From positions 1 to 64,000 of the forward strand of contig CAZNDH010000011.1 in the NCBI GenBank assembly GCA_964571765.1: a DNA stretch of 64,000 nt. The letters are read 5' to 3'. The stretch is from ZC4RG35 sp964571765 (lineage in GTDB: Bacteria; Actinomycetota; Acidimicrobiia; Spongiisociales; ZC4RG35). Every line of letters begins with the position of its first letter. Position 1 is the stretch's first letter. The position numbers and the translations under genes were made by a program. The notes beneath the pieces are model-generated. The model did no database searches. It worked only from the letters and a program-made list of their open reading frames with translations, and was not told where the DNA came from. Below, one piece after another: positions 32,286 through 40,241 of the stretch.

Positions 32286-34468
32286 GTTTCCCCGGCCGGG
32301 GCCAAGCCGTCGGCGAGGATCATGGCGATGTCCCGTACCCTGACCTCGTCGCGGCCCAGCTCCTTCACCCCATCATCGATCATGACGAAGCAGAACGGAC
32401 AGGCCACCGCGATCTCATCGGCGTCGGTGGCCACCGCCTCCTCGGCACGCTCGATGTTGACCTTCTTCCCTGTCTTCTCCTCCATCCAGAACCGGGCGCC
32501 ACCCGCCCCACAGCACAGCGCCCTGGTCCCGTGGCGGGGCATCTCCACCACCTCGGCCCCCGAGGCCCCCACCACCTGGCGCGGAGCCAGGTACACGTCG
32601 TTGTGGCGGCCCAGATAGCAGGCGTCGTGATAGGCGATCCTCTTGGGGGTGCCGTCGGTGCGCCGGGGAAGATCGATTCTCCCCTGGTTGAGCAGCTCGG
32701 CGAGGAGCTGACTGTGATGGACCACCTCGTAGGTGCCTCCGAACTGCGGGTACTCGTTGGCGATGGTGTTGAAGCAGTGGGCGCACTGGGTGATCACCTT
32801 GCGCACCCCGTGATCCTCGAAGGTGGAGATGTTCTGCAGGGCGAGCTGCTGGAAGACGAACTCGTTGCCCGACCGCCGCGCCGGGTCGCCGGTACACACC
32901 TCGTTCATCCCGAGGATGGCGAAGTCGATCCCCGAGCTGTGGAGGAGGCGGGCGAGAGCAACCGACACCGCGGTGTTCCGGTCGTCGTAGGAGCCGGCAC
33001 ACCCGACGAACCACAGGTATTCGGCGCTGGTGCGGCCCGCCTCGCCAAGGCGCGGGATGTCGAAGTCGAGCTCGTCGGTCCAGGAGGCGCGGGCCTGCTG
33101 GCTCATCCCCCACGGGTTCGCCTGGTTTTCCATGGCGACGAATGCCTTCCCCAGCTCCGAGGGGAAATCGGACGCCATCAGCGTCAGGTACCGGCGCATG
33201 TCGAGGATGCGGTCGACGATCTCGATTCCCACCGGGCAGATCTCGTCACAGGCCCGGCAGGTGGTGCAGGCGAATACCTCGTCGCTGCCGACCCGCTCGA
33301 AGAGCACCCCGGCTCCTTCCAGGGTGGCTGTCGAGGAGACCGGCCCTTCCATCCCCAGCACCGATGCGGCGACCTCTCCGGTCTTGAGGACCATCTCCCG
33401 GGGGTCGAGGGGCTTTCCGGTGATGTTGGCCGGGCATACCGAGGTGCACCGACCGCAGATGGTGCAGGCGTCGGTGTCGAAGATCTGCTTCCAGGTGAGG
33501 TCGGCGGCAAGGCTGGCACCGATGGTCTCGATGTCCTCGGCCTCGAGGAGGTTGGGCATCTCTCGCATCGCCCCCTTGGGCCTGTCCTTGGGCGAGAGAA
33601 ACAGGTCGGCCGGCGAGGTGAACATGTGCCGCAGCTTGGTCATGGGCAGGATGACGAGGAAGGCGAGGAAGGTACCCACGTGGACCATCCACATCGCTTG
33701 GTGCCAGTCTCCTGCGGTGGCGGTCTGGAAGAGGTAGGAGAGCGGATAGCCGACGAAGGACCAGAGCTCGTGGTCGGGCCGACCCTGGTGGGCGATCCGG
33801 GCGGCCTCGGTGAGGAGGCCGGTCACCCCTATGGCGATCAGCGTGCCCAGGATGAGGGCGTCCTCTGGCTTGGTCTTCGACCGGATCCGCCACCGGGGAA
33901 TGACGTAGCGACCCAACACTGCCAAGCCCAGGCCTCCCAGGTAGACCAGGGAAGCAAAGTCGAGGATGGCCGAGTAGCCCAGATAGACGTTGCCCTGCAA
34001 GAACTTGAAGTCGGCGGGCAGAAGGTGGTCGATCTCGAGGGTGACCGTCCCCATGAAGAGGACGATGAACCCGTAGTAGATCATCGAGTGCATCACCCCC
34101 GACCGGGGATCGCGCATCAAGGTCCTCATCCGGAGCCCGGCGCCAAGCCGGTCGATCCTCTCCCTCCAGTGCCCGGTCCTGCGGTCGGCGCCACCCTGCT
34201 CCCAAATCGACGCCCGCCGGGCGAATAGGTGGAACATGAGCCAGATGAAGCTGGCGGTGGCCAGGTAAAAGACCACAACCACCGCGTCGGGGACGTTGCC
34301 GAACACCTCCCGGCCGACCTCGAACCGGGGATGGTCCTGGAGACTGCCCAACAGCCCCAGAGCAAGGGTGGCCAGAGCGGAAACGGCGCCGAGCCCCTCG
34401 AGTATCCACGATGCCCTCACTCGCGGGGTCGAGACGGCGGTCTCCTGCTGCTCCTCGGTGACCGTCAT
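32282..34468 (-). CDS. Membrane-bound HdrD-like iron-sulfur oxidoreductase
   Basis: A 728-residue protein. Residues 1-310 contain five or six membrane helices like a nitrate-reductase gamma/HdrE haem b subunit, including HSMIYYGFIVLFMGTVTLEI and HQAMWMVHVGTFLAFLVI. Two [4Fe-4S] sites follow (CTICGRCTSVCP and CTTCRACDEICP). Then come two CCG domains with CAGSYDDRN, CAHCFNTIANEYP, CYLGRHNDVY and CCGAGGARFW. The build joins HdrE and HdrD in one chain and should link a quinone to a soluble partner. Genes like this often work with electron-transfer flavoprotein in acyl-CoA oxidation. No flavoprotein subunit is next to it, so the partner is open. Confidence 0.87.
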   Translation of the reverse strand: MTVTEEQQETAVSTPRVRASWILEGLGAVSALATLALGLLGSLQDHPRFEVGREVFGNVPDAVVVVFYLATASFIWLMFHLFARRASIWEQGGADRRTGHWRERIDRLGAGLRMRTLMRDPRSGVMHSMIYYGFIVLFMGTVTLEIDHLLPADFKFLQGNVYLGYSAILDFASLVYLGGLGLAVLGRYVIPRWRIRSKTKPEDALILGTLIAIGVTGLLTEAARIAHQGRPDHELWSFVGYPLSYLFQTATAGDWHQAMWMVHVGTFLAFLVILPMTKLRHMFTSPADLFLSPKDRPKGAMREMPNLLEAEDIETIGASLAADLTWKQIFDTDACTICGRCTSVCPANITGKPLDPREMVLKTGEVAASVLGMEGPVSSTATLEGAGVLFERVGSDEVFACTTCRACDEICPVGIEIVDRILDMRRYLTLMASDFPSELGKAFVAMENQANPWGMSQQARASWTDELDFDIPRLGEAGRTSAEYLWFVGCAGSYDDRNTAVSVALARLLHSSGIDFAILGMNEVCTGDPARRSGNEFVFQQLALQNISTFEDHGVRKVITQCAHCFNTIANEYPQFGGTYEVVHHSQLLAELLNQGRIDLPRRTDGTPKRIAYHDACYLGRHNDVYLAPRQVVGASGAEVVEMPRHGTRALCCGAGGARFWMEEKTGKKVNIERAEEAVATDADEIAVACPFCFVMIDDGVKELGRDEVRVRDIAMILADGLAPAGET

Positions 34469-34476
34469 GACCGGCG

Positions 34477-34482
34477 AGTGTA
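34477..34482 (-). promoter_or_regulatory. Candidate -10 hexamer TACACT for the Hdr-like gene
   Basis: It ends eight bases before ATG 34468. The remaining ~170 bp up to the YibE/F gene hold no frame I can support. Confidence 0.45.
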
Positions 34483-34650
34483 GAAGGCGGGTGGCAGGTG
34501 TTCGGTGTGTCCCCTCGGCGGCGGCGGGACCGCCCGGGCGCAGCGAGGACGAGCTGACGCCCTCCCCGTGGACCGCGGATCCCCCCTCGGCGACAGCCTG
34601 GCGGTTGCCGCCGGTCCCCCTGAACGGGGCGACATGGATGCTGGCAGCCG

Positions 34651-35817
34651 TCAGACTTCCCGGGCAGCGAGGCGACTGGCCAGCCAGGTGGTGATGGGCA
34701 CCGAGGCAACCAACCCGATCGAGCCCACCAGGGTGCGCACGATCTCCACGGCGATCACCTCCGAACTGGCCACCACCCCGACCGTCTGCTGGGACAAGCT
34801 GAACAAGATGAGGAGCGGCAAAGATGCTCCGGCATATGCGAGGAGCAGAGTGTTGACCGTAGACACGATGTGGTCGCGCCCCACCCTGATCCCGGACCGG
34901 TACAGAGACTCGGCGTCCAGGCTCGGGTTGGCTCCGTGCACCTCCCACACCGCCGAGGCCTGAGTGACGGTCACGTCGTCGAGGGCCCCCAGCGCTCCCA
35001 GTGTGATCCCGGCGAGGATCAGCCCTCCGATGTCGACCTCGGGGAGCGCCAACAGGAAGAAGGACTCGTCCCCGACCAGTCCGGAGAACCTGGCGACGGC
35101 GACCGCCGCCCAAGAGAGGGTCACCGTGAGGAGAAGTGCGGCGAAGGTCCCCAGGGTGGCAGCATGGGTCAAAGCGGTGTAGCCGTGGGCCAGGTAGAGG
35201 GTGACCAAGGCAATGGCCCCTCCGCCCACCAGCGCCACCAGCATCGCGTCCCGTCCGGCCACAATGGCAGGGAGGATGAAAAAGACCACGATGGCAACGC
35301 TGATCACCAGGCCGACCAGGGCTGCCAGACCCCGCATCCTCCCCAGACCCACCACCGCTGCGGCGAAAGTCAGGGAGAGGACGCCGATCAGCACCCGGCG
35401 ATCGCGATCGGCGTACTGAAAGGTGTCCGGCCCACCGTCGAATGCGACCACCGAGAGGAACACACCGTCACCAACCCCCAGGTTGGGCTGACCAGGCTCG
35501 TCGGGGAACTCCTGAACCACCACGGTTCCCCGATGGTCCCCACCGGTGATCCTGAAGCTGTACTCGAAGCAGTCCATCTCCAGGTCCCATGGGCACCCCA
35601 GCCTCTCTGCCGACTCGACCGTGGCGGTCACGGTGTCATCGGCGAACCCGATCACCCCCAGGTCGACAGGGGCCTCCCCCCTGGGCCAGAGGACGATCAT
35701 CCCGACCAGGACGAAGAGGGCAATAACCGTGATCATCAGGGAGATCCCTCGGGGCCTGGGGATTCGCCTCCGGTCGGGGCCGACCAGCTTTTCGAAATCG
35801 GTCTGGCCGTCGGTCAT
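34651..35817 (-). CDS. YibE/F-family membrane protein
   Basis: A 388-residue membrane protein: one N-terminal helix (MITVIALFVLVGMIVLW), an external beta domain of about 100 residues with two Cys (GCPWDLEMDCFEYSF), then seven or so helices. The YibE/F core shows ILAGITLGALGALDDVTVTQ and YAGASLPLLILFSLS. Members resemble permeases, but the cargo is unknown. ATG 35817 with TACGAT eight bases upstream fixes the start; the longer frame upstream overlaps the nitroreductase-fold gene and is rejected. Confidence 0.85.
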   Translation of the reverse strand: MTDGQTDFEKLVGPDRRRIPRPRGISLMITVIALFVLVGMIVLWPRGEAPVDLGVIGFADDTVTATVESAERLGCPWDLEMDCFEYSFRITGGDHRGTVVVQEFPDEPGQPNLGVGDGVFLSVVAFDGGPDTFQYADRDRRVLIGVLSLTFAAAVVGLGRMRGLAALVGLVISVAIVVFFILPAIVAGRDAMLVALVGGGAIALVTLYLAHGYTALTHAATLGTFAALLLTVTLSWAAVAVARFSGLVGDESFFLLALPEVDIGGLILAGITLGALGALDDVTVTQASAVWEVHGANPSLDAESLYRSGIRVGRDHIVSTVNTLLLAYAGASLPLLILFSLSQQTVGVVASSEVIAVEIVRTLVGSIGLVASVPITTWLASRLAAREV

Positions 35818-35825
35818 CGGTGGCC

Positions 35826-35831
35826 ATCGTA
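35826..35831 (-). promoter_or_regulatory. Candidate -10 hexamer TACGAT for the YibE/F gene
   Basis: It ends eight bases before ATG 35817. Confidence 0.45.
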
Positions 35832-35840
35832 AGGCTTCTG

Positions 35841-36197
35841 CTACCAGCTGACCTCGATCATCGGCGCCGACGCCACCAGCTGCTCCAGCTCGGCCCGGTT
35901 GGAGTACCACCTGGTTTCCGGGCTGGTGAAGAATCGCAGCCGAAAACCCGGGTCGTCTATCTCGGTGGCGGTGGCCTCCACGGTGTGGCCAGCGACGGTG
36001 ACGGTGACCGAAGGGTTGGCCCGAGCGTTGGCCAACCAGTCCCGCCTCCCCGGGGTGCCGCTGATGACGAACCTGCCCTCGAAATGAAACCACCAGATCT
36101 CGATGGTCCGGGGCAGCCTGCTCCTGCGGCCGGACGTCGTCAGGTAGATGGTCCTGGTCGCGGCGAGCCGGTGGATGAGATCGGAGGTGTCGGCCAT
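35841..36197 (-). CDS. Deazaflavin-dependent nitroreductase-fold protein
   Basis: A 118-residue split-barrel protein of the Ddn/FDOR type. It shows IYLTTSGRRSRLPRTIEIWW, the F420 phosphate-binding stretch, then GRFVISGTPGRRDWLANARA with the conserved Trp-Leu-x-Asn, and PSVTVTVAGHTVEATATE. Relatives use F420H2 or bind quinones and lipids. ATG 36197 with TAGCGT seven bases upstream is chosen. It lies downstream of proline dehydrogenase in the same direction (43-bp gap). Confidence 0.82.
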   Translation of the reverse strand: MADTSDLIHRLAATRTIYLTTSGRRSRLPRTIEIWWFHFEGRFVISGTPGRRDWLANARANPSVTVTVAGHTVEATATEIDDPGFRLRFFTSPETRWYSNRAELEQLVASAPMIEVSW

Positions 36198-36204
36198 GGC
36201 GGGC

Positions 36205-36210
36205 ACGCTA
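36205..36210 (-). promoter_or_regulatory. Candidate -10 hexamer TAGCGT for the deazaflavin protein
   Basis: It ends seven bases before ATG 36197. Confidence 0.4.
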
Positions 36211-36240
36211 CGACCTCGAGTGTGCTTCAAGTCAAGACGC

Positions 36241-37128
36241 TCAACCACCGAAGACGGCCCGGGCGAAGAACCAGGCATTGGCCGGCCGCTCGGCCAGCCT
36301 CCTGGTCAGGTAGGGGTACCATTCCGAGCCGAAGGGCAGATAGACCCGCAACGGGAATCCCCCGTCCACCAGGGACCGCTGCAGATCGGTCCTGACCCCG
36401 TAGAGCATCTGGAACTCGAAGGGCCCGGCGCGGCCTTCGGCGAGCTGTCGAGCCAATTCCACCAGGTCGTGGTCATGAGTGGCCACCGCAGGACGGGTGG
36501 TCTCCGACCCCATCAGCACCCGGAGTTGGGCGGCGAAGGCGCGGTCGACGTCCTTGCGCGAGGTGAGGGCCACCGCCTCAGGCTCGACATATGCCCCCTT
36601 GCACAACCGAATGTGGCCCCCCAAGCCGACCAGGCGATCCAGGTCGGACGGGGTACGCCGCAGGTACGCCTGAAGGGCCAGGCCCAGGTTCCCATGACGG
36701 GTTTGGGCTGTCTCATAGAGCCGGACCGTGGCTTCGGTGTACCGGGAGTCCTCCATGTCGAGGGTGACCGTGGTGCCCACCTCCGAGGCGGCAGTCGCCA
36801 GCCGTTCGATGCTCTCCTCGGCGAGGGTGGGGTCGATGGCGAGGCCGAGCTGAGTCGGCTTCACCGAGATGTTGCCCTCCAGGCCCGCGGTCTCGAGGCG
36901 ACGAAGACAGGCCAGGTACTCGTTGGTGGCCGCCCGGGCCTGGCTACGGTCGCCCACCTCCTCACCGAGGAGGTCCAGCGACACCAAGAACCCCTCCTGG
37001 TTGAGACGGCGGGCCACCGCCACCGCGTCGTCCAAGGTGTCGCCGGCGACGAAGCGCCCGGCGAGGGCCCGCCCGGGGCGGGTCTTGGTGACCATCCTCT
37101 CCACGGGCCCCGACTGGGTCAGCGCCAC
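36241..37128 (-). CDS. Proline dehydrogenase
   Basis: A 295-residue monofunctional ProDH barrel that oxidises proline to pyrroline-5-carboxylate with FAD. Motifs: LEGNISVKPTQLGLAID, VTLDMEDSRYTEATV, LGLALQAYLRRTPSDL, the flavin Lys/Arg in HIRLCKGAYVEPEAV, ATHDHDLVELA, FEFQMLYGVR, and the proline-binding LRVYLPFGSEWYPYLTRRL. The start shown is GTG 37128. In-frame upstream codons give LSLFSRAT, like a natural ProDH N-terminus, and begin with CTG 37152, which overlaps the proC stop as CTGA. A CTG start is therefore possible. It is coupled to proC. Confidence 0.94.
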   Translation of the reverse strand: MALTQSGPVERMVTKTRPGRALAGRFVAGDTLDDAVAVARRLNQEGFLVSLDLLGEEVGDRSQARAATNEYLACLRRLETAGLEGNISVKPTQLGLAIDPTLAEESIERLATAASEVGTTVTLDMEDSRYTEATVRLYETAQTRHGNLGLALQAYLRRTPSDLDRLVGLGGHIRLCKGAYVEPEAVALTSRKDVDRAFAAQLRVLMGSETTRPAVATHDHDLVELARQLAEGRAGPFEFQMLYGVRTDLQRSLVDGGFPLRVYLPFGSEWYPYLTRRLAERPANAWFFARAVFGG

Positions 37129-37148
37129 CGTGGCCCGGGAGAAGAGAC

Positions 37149-37985
37149 TCAGCTGGCGCCTCCGGACGCCGGGGCATCAGGGTCTCCCAGCTCGCCGGCC
37201 CGGATGGCAGCGGCCCGCACCGCGTCCTCCACCAGGGCTCTGAAACCCCGCTCCTCGAGGACGTGCATCGCGGCAGCGGTGGTGCCCCCCGGTGAGGTCA
37301 CCTCGTAACGCAGCTGCGCCGGGCTCTTGAAAGTGTCGGTCAGCAGATGGCCGGCACCGCGGATCGTCTGGTTGACGAAGCTCTCGGCTATGTCGCGGGG
37401 TAGACCCTCTCGCATCGCCGCCTCGGTGAGGGCCTCTGCCATGAGGAACACATAGGCAGGGCCGGTGCCGGACACTGCAGTGACCGCATCGAGGAGAGTC
37501 TCGTCCATGACCCGGACCGTGCCCACCGCACCCAGGATCTCCTGGGCGGTCTCGAGATGGCCCGGTCCGGCGAATCGCCCGGCGGCGATCCCGGTCACCC
37601 CCCGCCGCACCAGTGCCGGGGTGTTGGGCATGGCCCGCACCACGGGGACGTCGCCGAGACCCGACTCGTAGGCGGCCGTGGTGACGCCCGCGGCCAGGGA
37701 GAGGACGGTCTGGCCGGCGCCGATCTGCCCGGAAAGTGATTCGAGGACCATGGGCACATCCCTCGGCTTGACCGCCACCACAACCAGCTGGCGTTGGGAG
37801 ACCGCCTCCCCCGGGTCGAAGGTGACCAGGCAGCCGGTCCGTCTGGACAACTCGTCGGCGCGCTCCTGCCGACGAACACAGAGGGCGATCTCCGACGAGG
37901 CCCAGCCTGCGGCGAGCAAGCCTGAGACCAGGGCTTCACCCATCGCCCCGACACCAATGATCGCCACGGTGGTTCGTTCGGGCAT
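37149..37985 (-). CDS. proC: Pyrroline-5-carboxylate reductase
   Basis: A 278-residue NADPH enzyme, the last step of proline synthesis. The Rossmann start is VAIIGVGAMGEALVSGLL, then VVAVKPRDVPMVLESL, VRAMPNTPALVRRGVTGI, the substrate block AVSGTGPAYVFLMAEALTEA, and QLRYEVTSPGGTTAAAMHVL. ATG 37985 has TACAAT six bases upstream. It precedes a proline-degrading gene in one transcript, an unusual pairing. Confidence 0.95.
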   Translation of the reverse strand: MPERTTVAIIGVGAMGEALVSGLLAAGWASSEIALCVRRQERADELSRRTGCLVTFDPGEAVSQRQLVVVAVKPRDVPMVLESLSGQIGAGQTVLSLAAGVTTAAYESGLGDVPVVRAMPNTPALVRRGVTGIAAGRFAGPGHLETAQEILGAVGTVRVMDETLLDAVTAVSGTGPAYVFLMAEALTEAAMREGLPRDIAESFVNQTIRGAGHLLTDTFKSPAQLRYEVTSPGGTTAAAMHVLEERGFRALVEDAVRAAAIRAGELGDPDAPASGGAS

Positions 37986-37991
37986 CGGGCG

Positions 37992-37997
37992 ATTGTA
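37992..37997 (-). promoter_or_regulatory. Candidate -10 hexamer TACAAT for proC-proline dehydrogenase
   Basis: It ends six bases before ATG 37985. It differs from TATAAT at one position, the best match among the minus-strand boxes. Confidence 0.5.
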
Positions 37998-38024
37998 CGG
38001 TGCGGCCGGACCGCCCCCGCCCAC

Positions 38025-38660
38025 CTAACCGAGGCGGGAGCGGATCAGCTCGACGACTGTGGCCACCGCCGCCGAGTTGTACCCCTCGGGGATGATCAGG
38101 TCGGCATAACGCATCGATGGCTGGACATACTCGAGATGCATGGGACGCACAGTGGCGAAGTACTGCTCGATCACCGACTCGACGGTGCGACCCCTCTCCG
38201 TGATGTCTCTCTCGATGCGACGCGCCAGCCGGAGATCTGGATCGGTGTCGACGAACAGCTTCAGGTCGAGCTCGGAACGAAGCTCGGGGTCGGCGAGGAC
38301 CAGGATCCCCTCAACGATGACGACCTGGGCCGGGCCCAACCTCACCGTCTCCGGTGATCGGAGATGCCGGGCAAAGTCGTAGACCGGACGCTCGATCGCC
38401 ACTCCCGAGCGAATCCGCTCTAGATGTTCGACGAGCAACTCGGTCTCCAGCGAGGTGGGATGGTCGTAGTTGACCCGGGCCCGTTCCTCGAATGAGAGGT
38501 GCGGCTGGTGCCGGTAGTAGGCGTCGTGTTGGATCAGGGCCACCCGACCCTCCAGCCTCTCGACGACGGCGTCGGCGATGGTGGTCTTGCCTGAGCCGGA
38601 GCCACCCGCTATCCCGATGAACAGGGGACGGTCAGGGACCCAGGGACCTCGGTCGGGCAT
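38025..38660 (-). CDS. udk: Uridine kinase
   Basis: A 211-residue pyrimidine-salvage enzyme that phosphorylates uridine and cytidine. The P-loop is FIGIAGGSGSGKTTIADAVV, substrate residues are in ALIQHDAYYRHQPHLSFEER and YDHPTSLETELLVEHL, the base site is RPVYDFARHLR, and VIVEGILVLADPELR is the Walker B region. A lid follows (RRIERDITERGRTVESVIEQ). Length is normal. TAACGT lies nine bases before ATG 38660. Confidence 0.95.
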   Translation of the reverse strand: MPDRGPWVPDRPLFIGIAGGSGSGKTTIADAVVERLEGRVALIQHDAYYRHQPHLSFEERARVNYDHPTSLETELLVEHLERIRSGVAIERPVYDFARHLRSPETVRLGPAQVVIVEGILVLADPELRSELDLKLFVDTDPDLRLARRIERDITERGRTVESVIEQYFATVRPMHLEYVQPSMRYADLIIPEGYNSAAVATVVELIRSRLG

Positions 38661-38669
38661 GGCCGGGCG

Positions 38670-38675
38670 ACGTTA
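38670..38675 (-). promoter_or_regulatory. Candidate -10 hexamer TAACGT for udk
   Basis: It ends nine bases before ATG 38660. Confidence 0.45.
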
Positions 38676-38705
38676 CCGCCGCCGGGGTGTCGCCAGTGTG
38701 GCCTT

Positions 38706-39542
38706 TCAGCGCTCGGAGACCTTGCTACGCAACCGGCGAATCTCGTCGTAGACGCCGTCGGTGAGAGTGGTCGACGCTGGAGCCGATACTCCCCTGATGT
38801 CGTGGGCCACCTCGACCACCGGCTCGGGGACCGCATCCACAATCGGATCGTCTTCGAATACCGGTCCTGCGTCGGCTGAGGGCGCGGTTTCGGGCTCGGC
38901 GAAAGTCGGTTCGGCGGCCTTCTTCAGCCAACCGGGCTCCTCGACCTCGTTGAGCCCCCCGGCCAGCTGGTCCAGCCACTCGGCCTCGTCGTCACCTTCG
39001 AGCACCGGCTCGACCACACCGAGGCGGTGCAGGGTGTGGAAGACACGAACCGCCCCGCCTCGGCCCATCCTCTCCTCGAGGTATCCGAAAGTGAACGGCT
39101 GGATCAGGGAGGCGACAACCGCCCAGTCGTGGGGGTCGATGGTCATCTTGTCGGGGATGGCGGTGGTCAACCGCACTCCGGCCGCCTCGAAGAGGCCAGC
39201 GTCGACTACCTCCCCTTCGAGAAGACGGACAGCCTCGACGTCTCCGAGGACCTCTTCGACGCCCCATCCGTTGCTGTCGGGACCGTCGGCGGGGCCCACC
39301 GAGAACGCGCCGGTGGTCAAGGTGGAGAGGACGTAGAGGATGTCGGCGACCGCACCGCGATCGGCGCCTACGTAGCTGCCCTTGGAGCCGGTCAGCTCGG
39401 CCCCGGTGACCTCCCCGTTGCGGAAGTGGATCCGACCCTTGCGCTCGCCGTCGATGTCGAGTGACCCGGTCTTCTTGGTGACCTGCATGATCTGCAGAAG
39501 GTCGTGAATGCTCCAATCTGAGAGCTGACCTGAGAGATGCAT
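38706..39542 (-). CDS. DUF4388 (PatA-like N-terminal) domain protein
   Basis: A 278-residue cytoplasmic protein. Residues 1-110 are a DUF4388 domain: LSGQLSDWSIHDLLQIMQVT, KKTGSLDIDGERKGRIHFRN and GEVTGAELTG. A winged-helix-like middle follows (VVASLIQPFTFGYLEERMGR), then an acidic disordered region and a short helix ending IRRLRSKVSER. Such proteins link small GTPase or two-component outputs to motility or polarity in other bacteria. The role here is unknown. ATG 39542 has AAGGTGG upstream as ribosome site. Confidence 0.8.
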   Translation of the reverse strand: MHLSGQLSDWSIHDLLQIMQVTKKTGSLDIDGERKGRIHFRNGEVTGAELTGSKGSYVGADRGAVADILYVLSTLTTGAFSVGPADGPDSNGWGVEEVLGDVEAVRLLEGEVVDAGLFEAAGVRLTTAIPDKMTIDPHDWAVVASLIQPFTFGYLEERMGRGGAVRVFHTLHRLGVVEPVLEGDDEAEWLDQLAGGLNEVEEPGWLKKAAEPTFAEPETAPSADAGPVFEDDPIVDAVPEPVVEVAHDIRGVSAPASTTLTDGVYDEIRRLRSKVSER

Positions 39543-39615
39543 CTGTCGTTCCACCTTCGCGTTCTCCCCTACCTCGAGGCGGTATCGGCAAATCGCCCCC
39601 AATGGTTGAGAGCTT

Positions 39616-40176
39616 TCAGCGTTTTCCTGCGTCCTTCATCTCCCGTTTCTGCTCACGGAGCACGGCGACGTCATCGAAGCTGGCCACGTCGGCGATGCTG
39701 GGCCAGTCGGCCGCCTTCTCCTCCCAGCCTTCCGGGGCCACTCCGAGCCGTTTCCCCAGCACCCCCAGGAAGATCCGCGACTTGGCCATGCCGAACCCTG
39801 GGAGTGCCTGGAGCCGCTCGAGCAGCTCGGTGCCGTCGGCCGCCGTCTCCCACAGGTTCTCAGCTCGAGCCTGATAGTCATCGACCAACGTCTGGCACAG
39901 GGCCTGGGTGCGCTTCGCCATCGAGGCCGGGTAGCGGTGCACCGCCGGCGGTCCTCTGAACACATCCTCCAGCTCGTCGGGGTCCCATGCGGCAAGTCGG
40001 GCAGCATCGAGTTGCTCACCGGTGCGCTCGGTTATCAGGTAGGGACCGTAGAAGGCTCGCTCCATGGGGAACTGCTGGTCGAGGAGCATCCCGATGAGCA
40101 GAGCCAGGCCGTCCTCGGCGAGGAGGCGGTTGGCCTCCTCCGACTCGGTGAAGGGCAACTGATCGGGCCGTTTCAT
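39616..40176 (-). CDS. HhH-GPD-type base excision repair protein
   Basis: A 186-residue protein of the actinobacterial HhH-GPD group (annotated as base excision DNA repair protein). It begins LPFTESEEANRLLAEDGLAL and has a helix-hairpin-helix in LLERLQALPGFGMAKSRIFL, followed by GVLGKRLGVAPEGWEEK. No four-Cys iron-sulfur loop is seen. The catalytic Asp of the classical GPD motif is not obvious, so glycosylase activity is unproved. ATG 40176 is supported by TACGGT eight bases upstream. Confidence 0.85.
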   Translation of the reverse strand: MKRPDQLPFTESEEANRLLAEDGLALLIGMLLDQQFPMERAFYGPYLITERTGEQLDAARLAAWDPDELEDVFRGPPAVHRYPASMAKRTQALCQTLVDDYQARAENLWETAADGTELLERLQALPGFGMAKSRIFLGVLGKRLGVAPEGWEEKAADWPSIADVASFDDVAVLREQKREMKDAGKR

Positions 40177-40184
40177 CCCCGACA

Positions 40185-40190
40185 ACCGTA
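40185..40190 (-). promoter_or_regulatory. Candidate -10 hexamer TACGGT for the HhH-GPD gene
   Basis: It ends eight bases before ATG 40176 and overlaps the alternative TTG at 40185, which argues against that start. Confidence 0.45.
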
Positions 40191-40241
40191 GCCTCTCCGA
40201 CCGGTCGCCTACTCGGGGCGGCTTCGACCATCATGGGGGCG

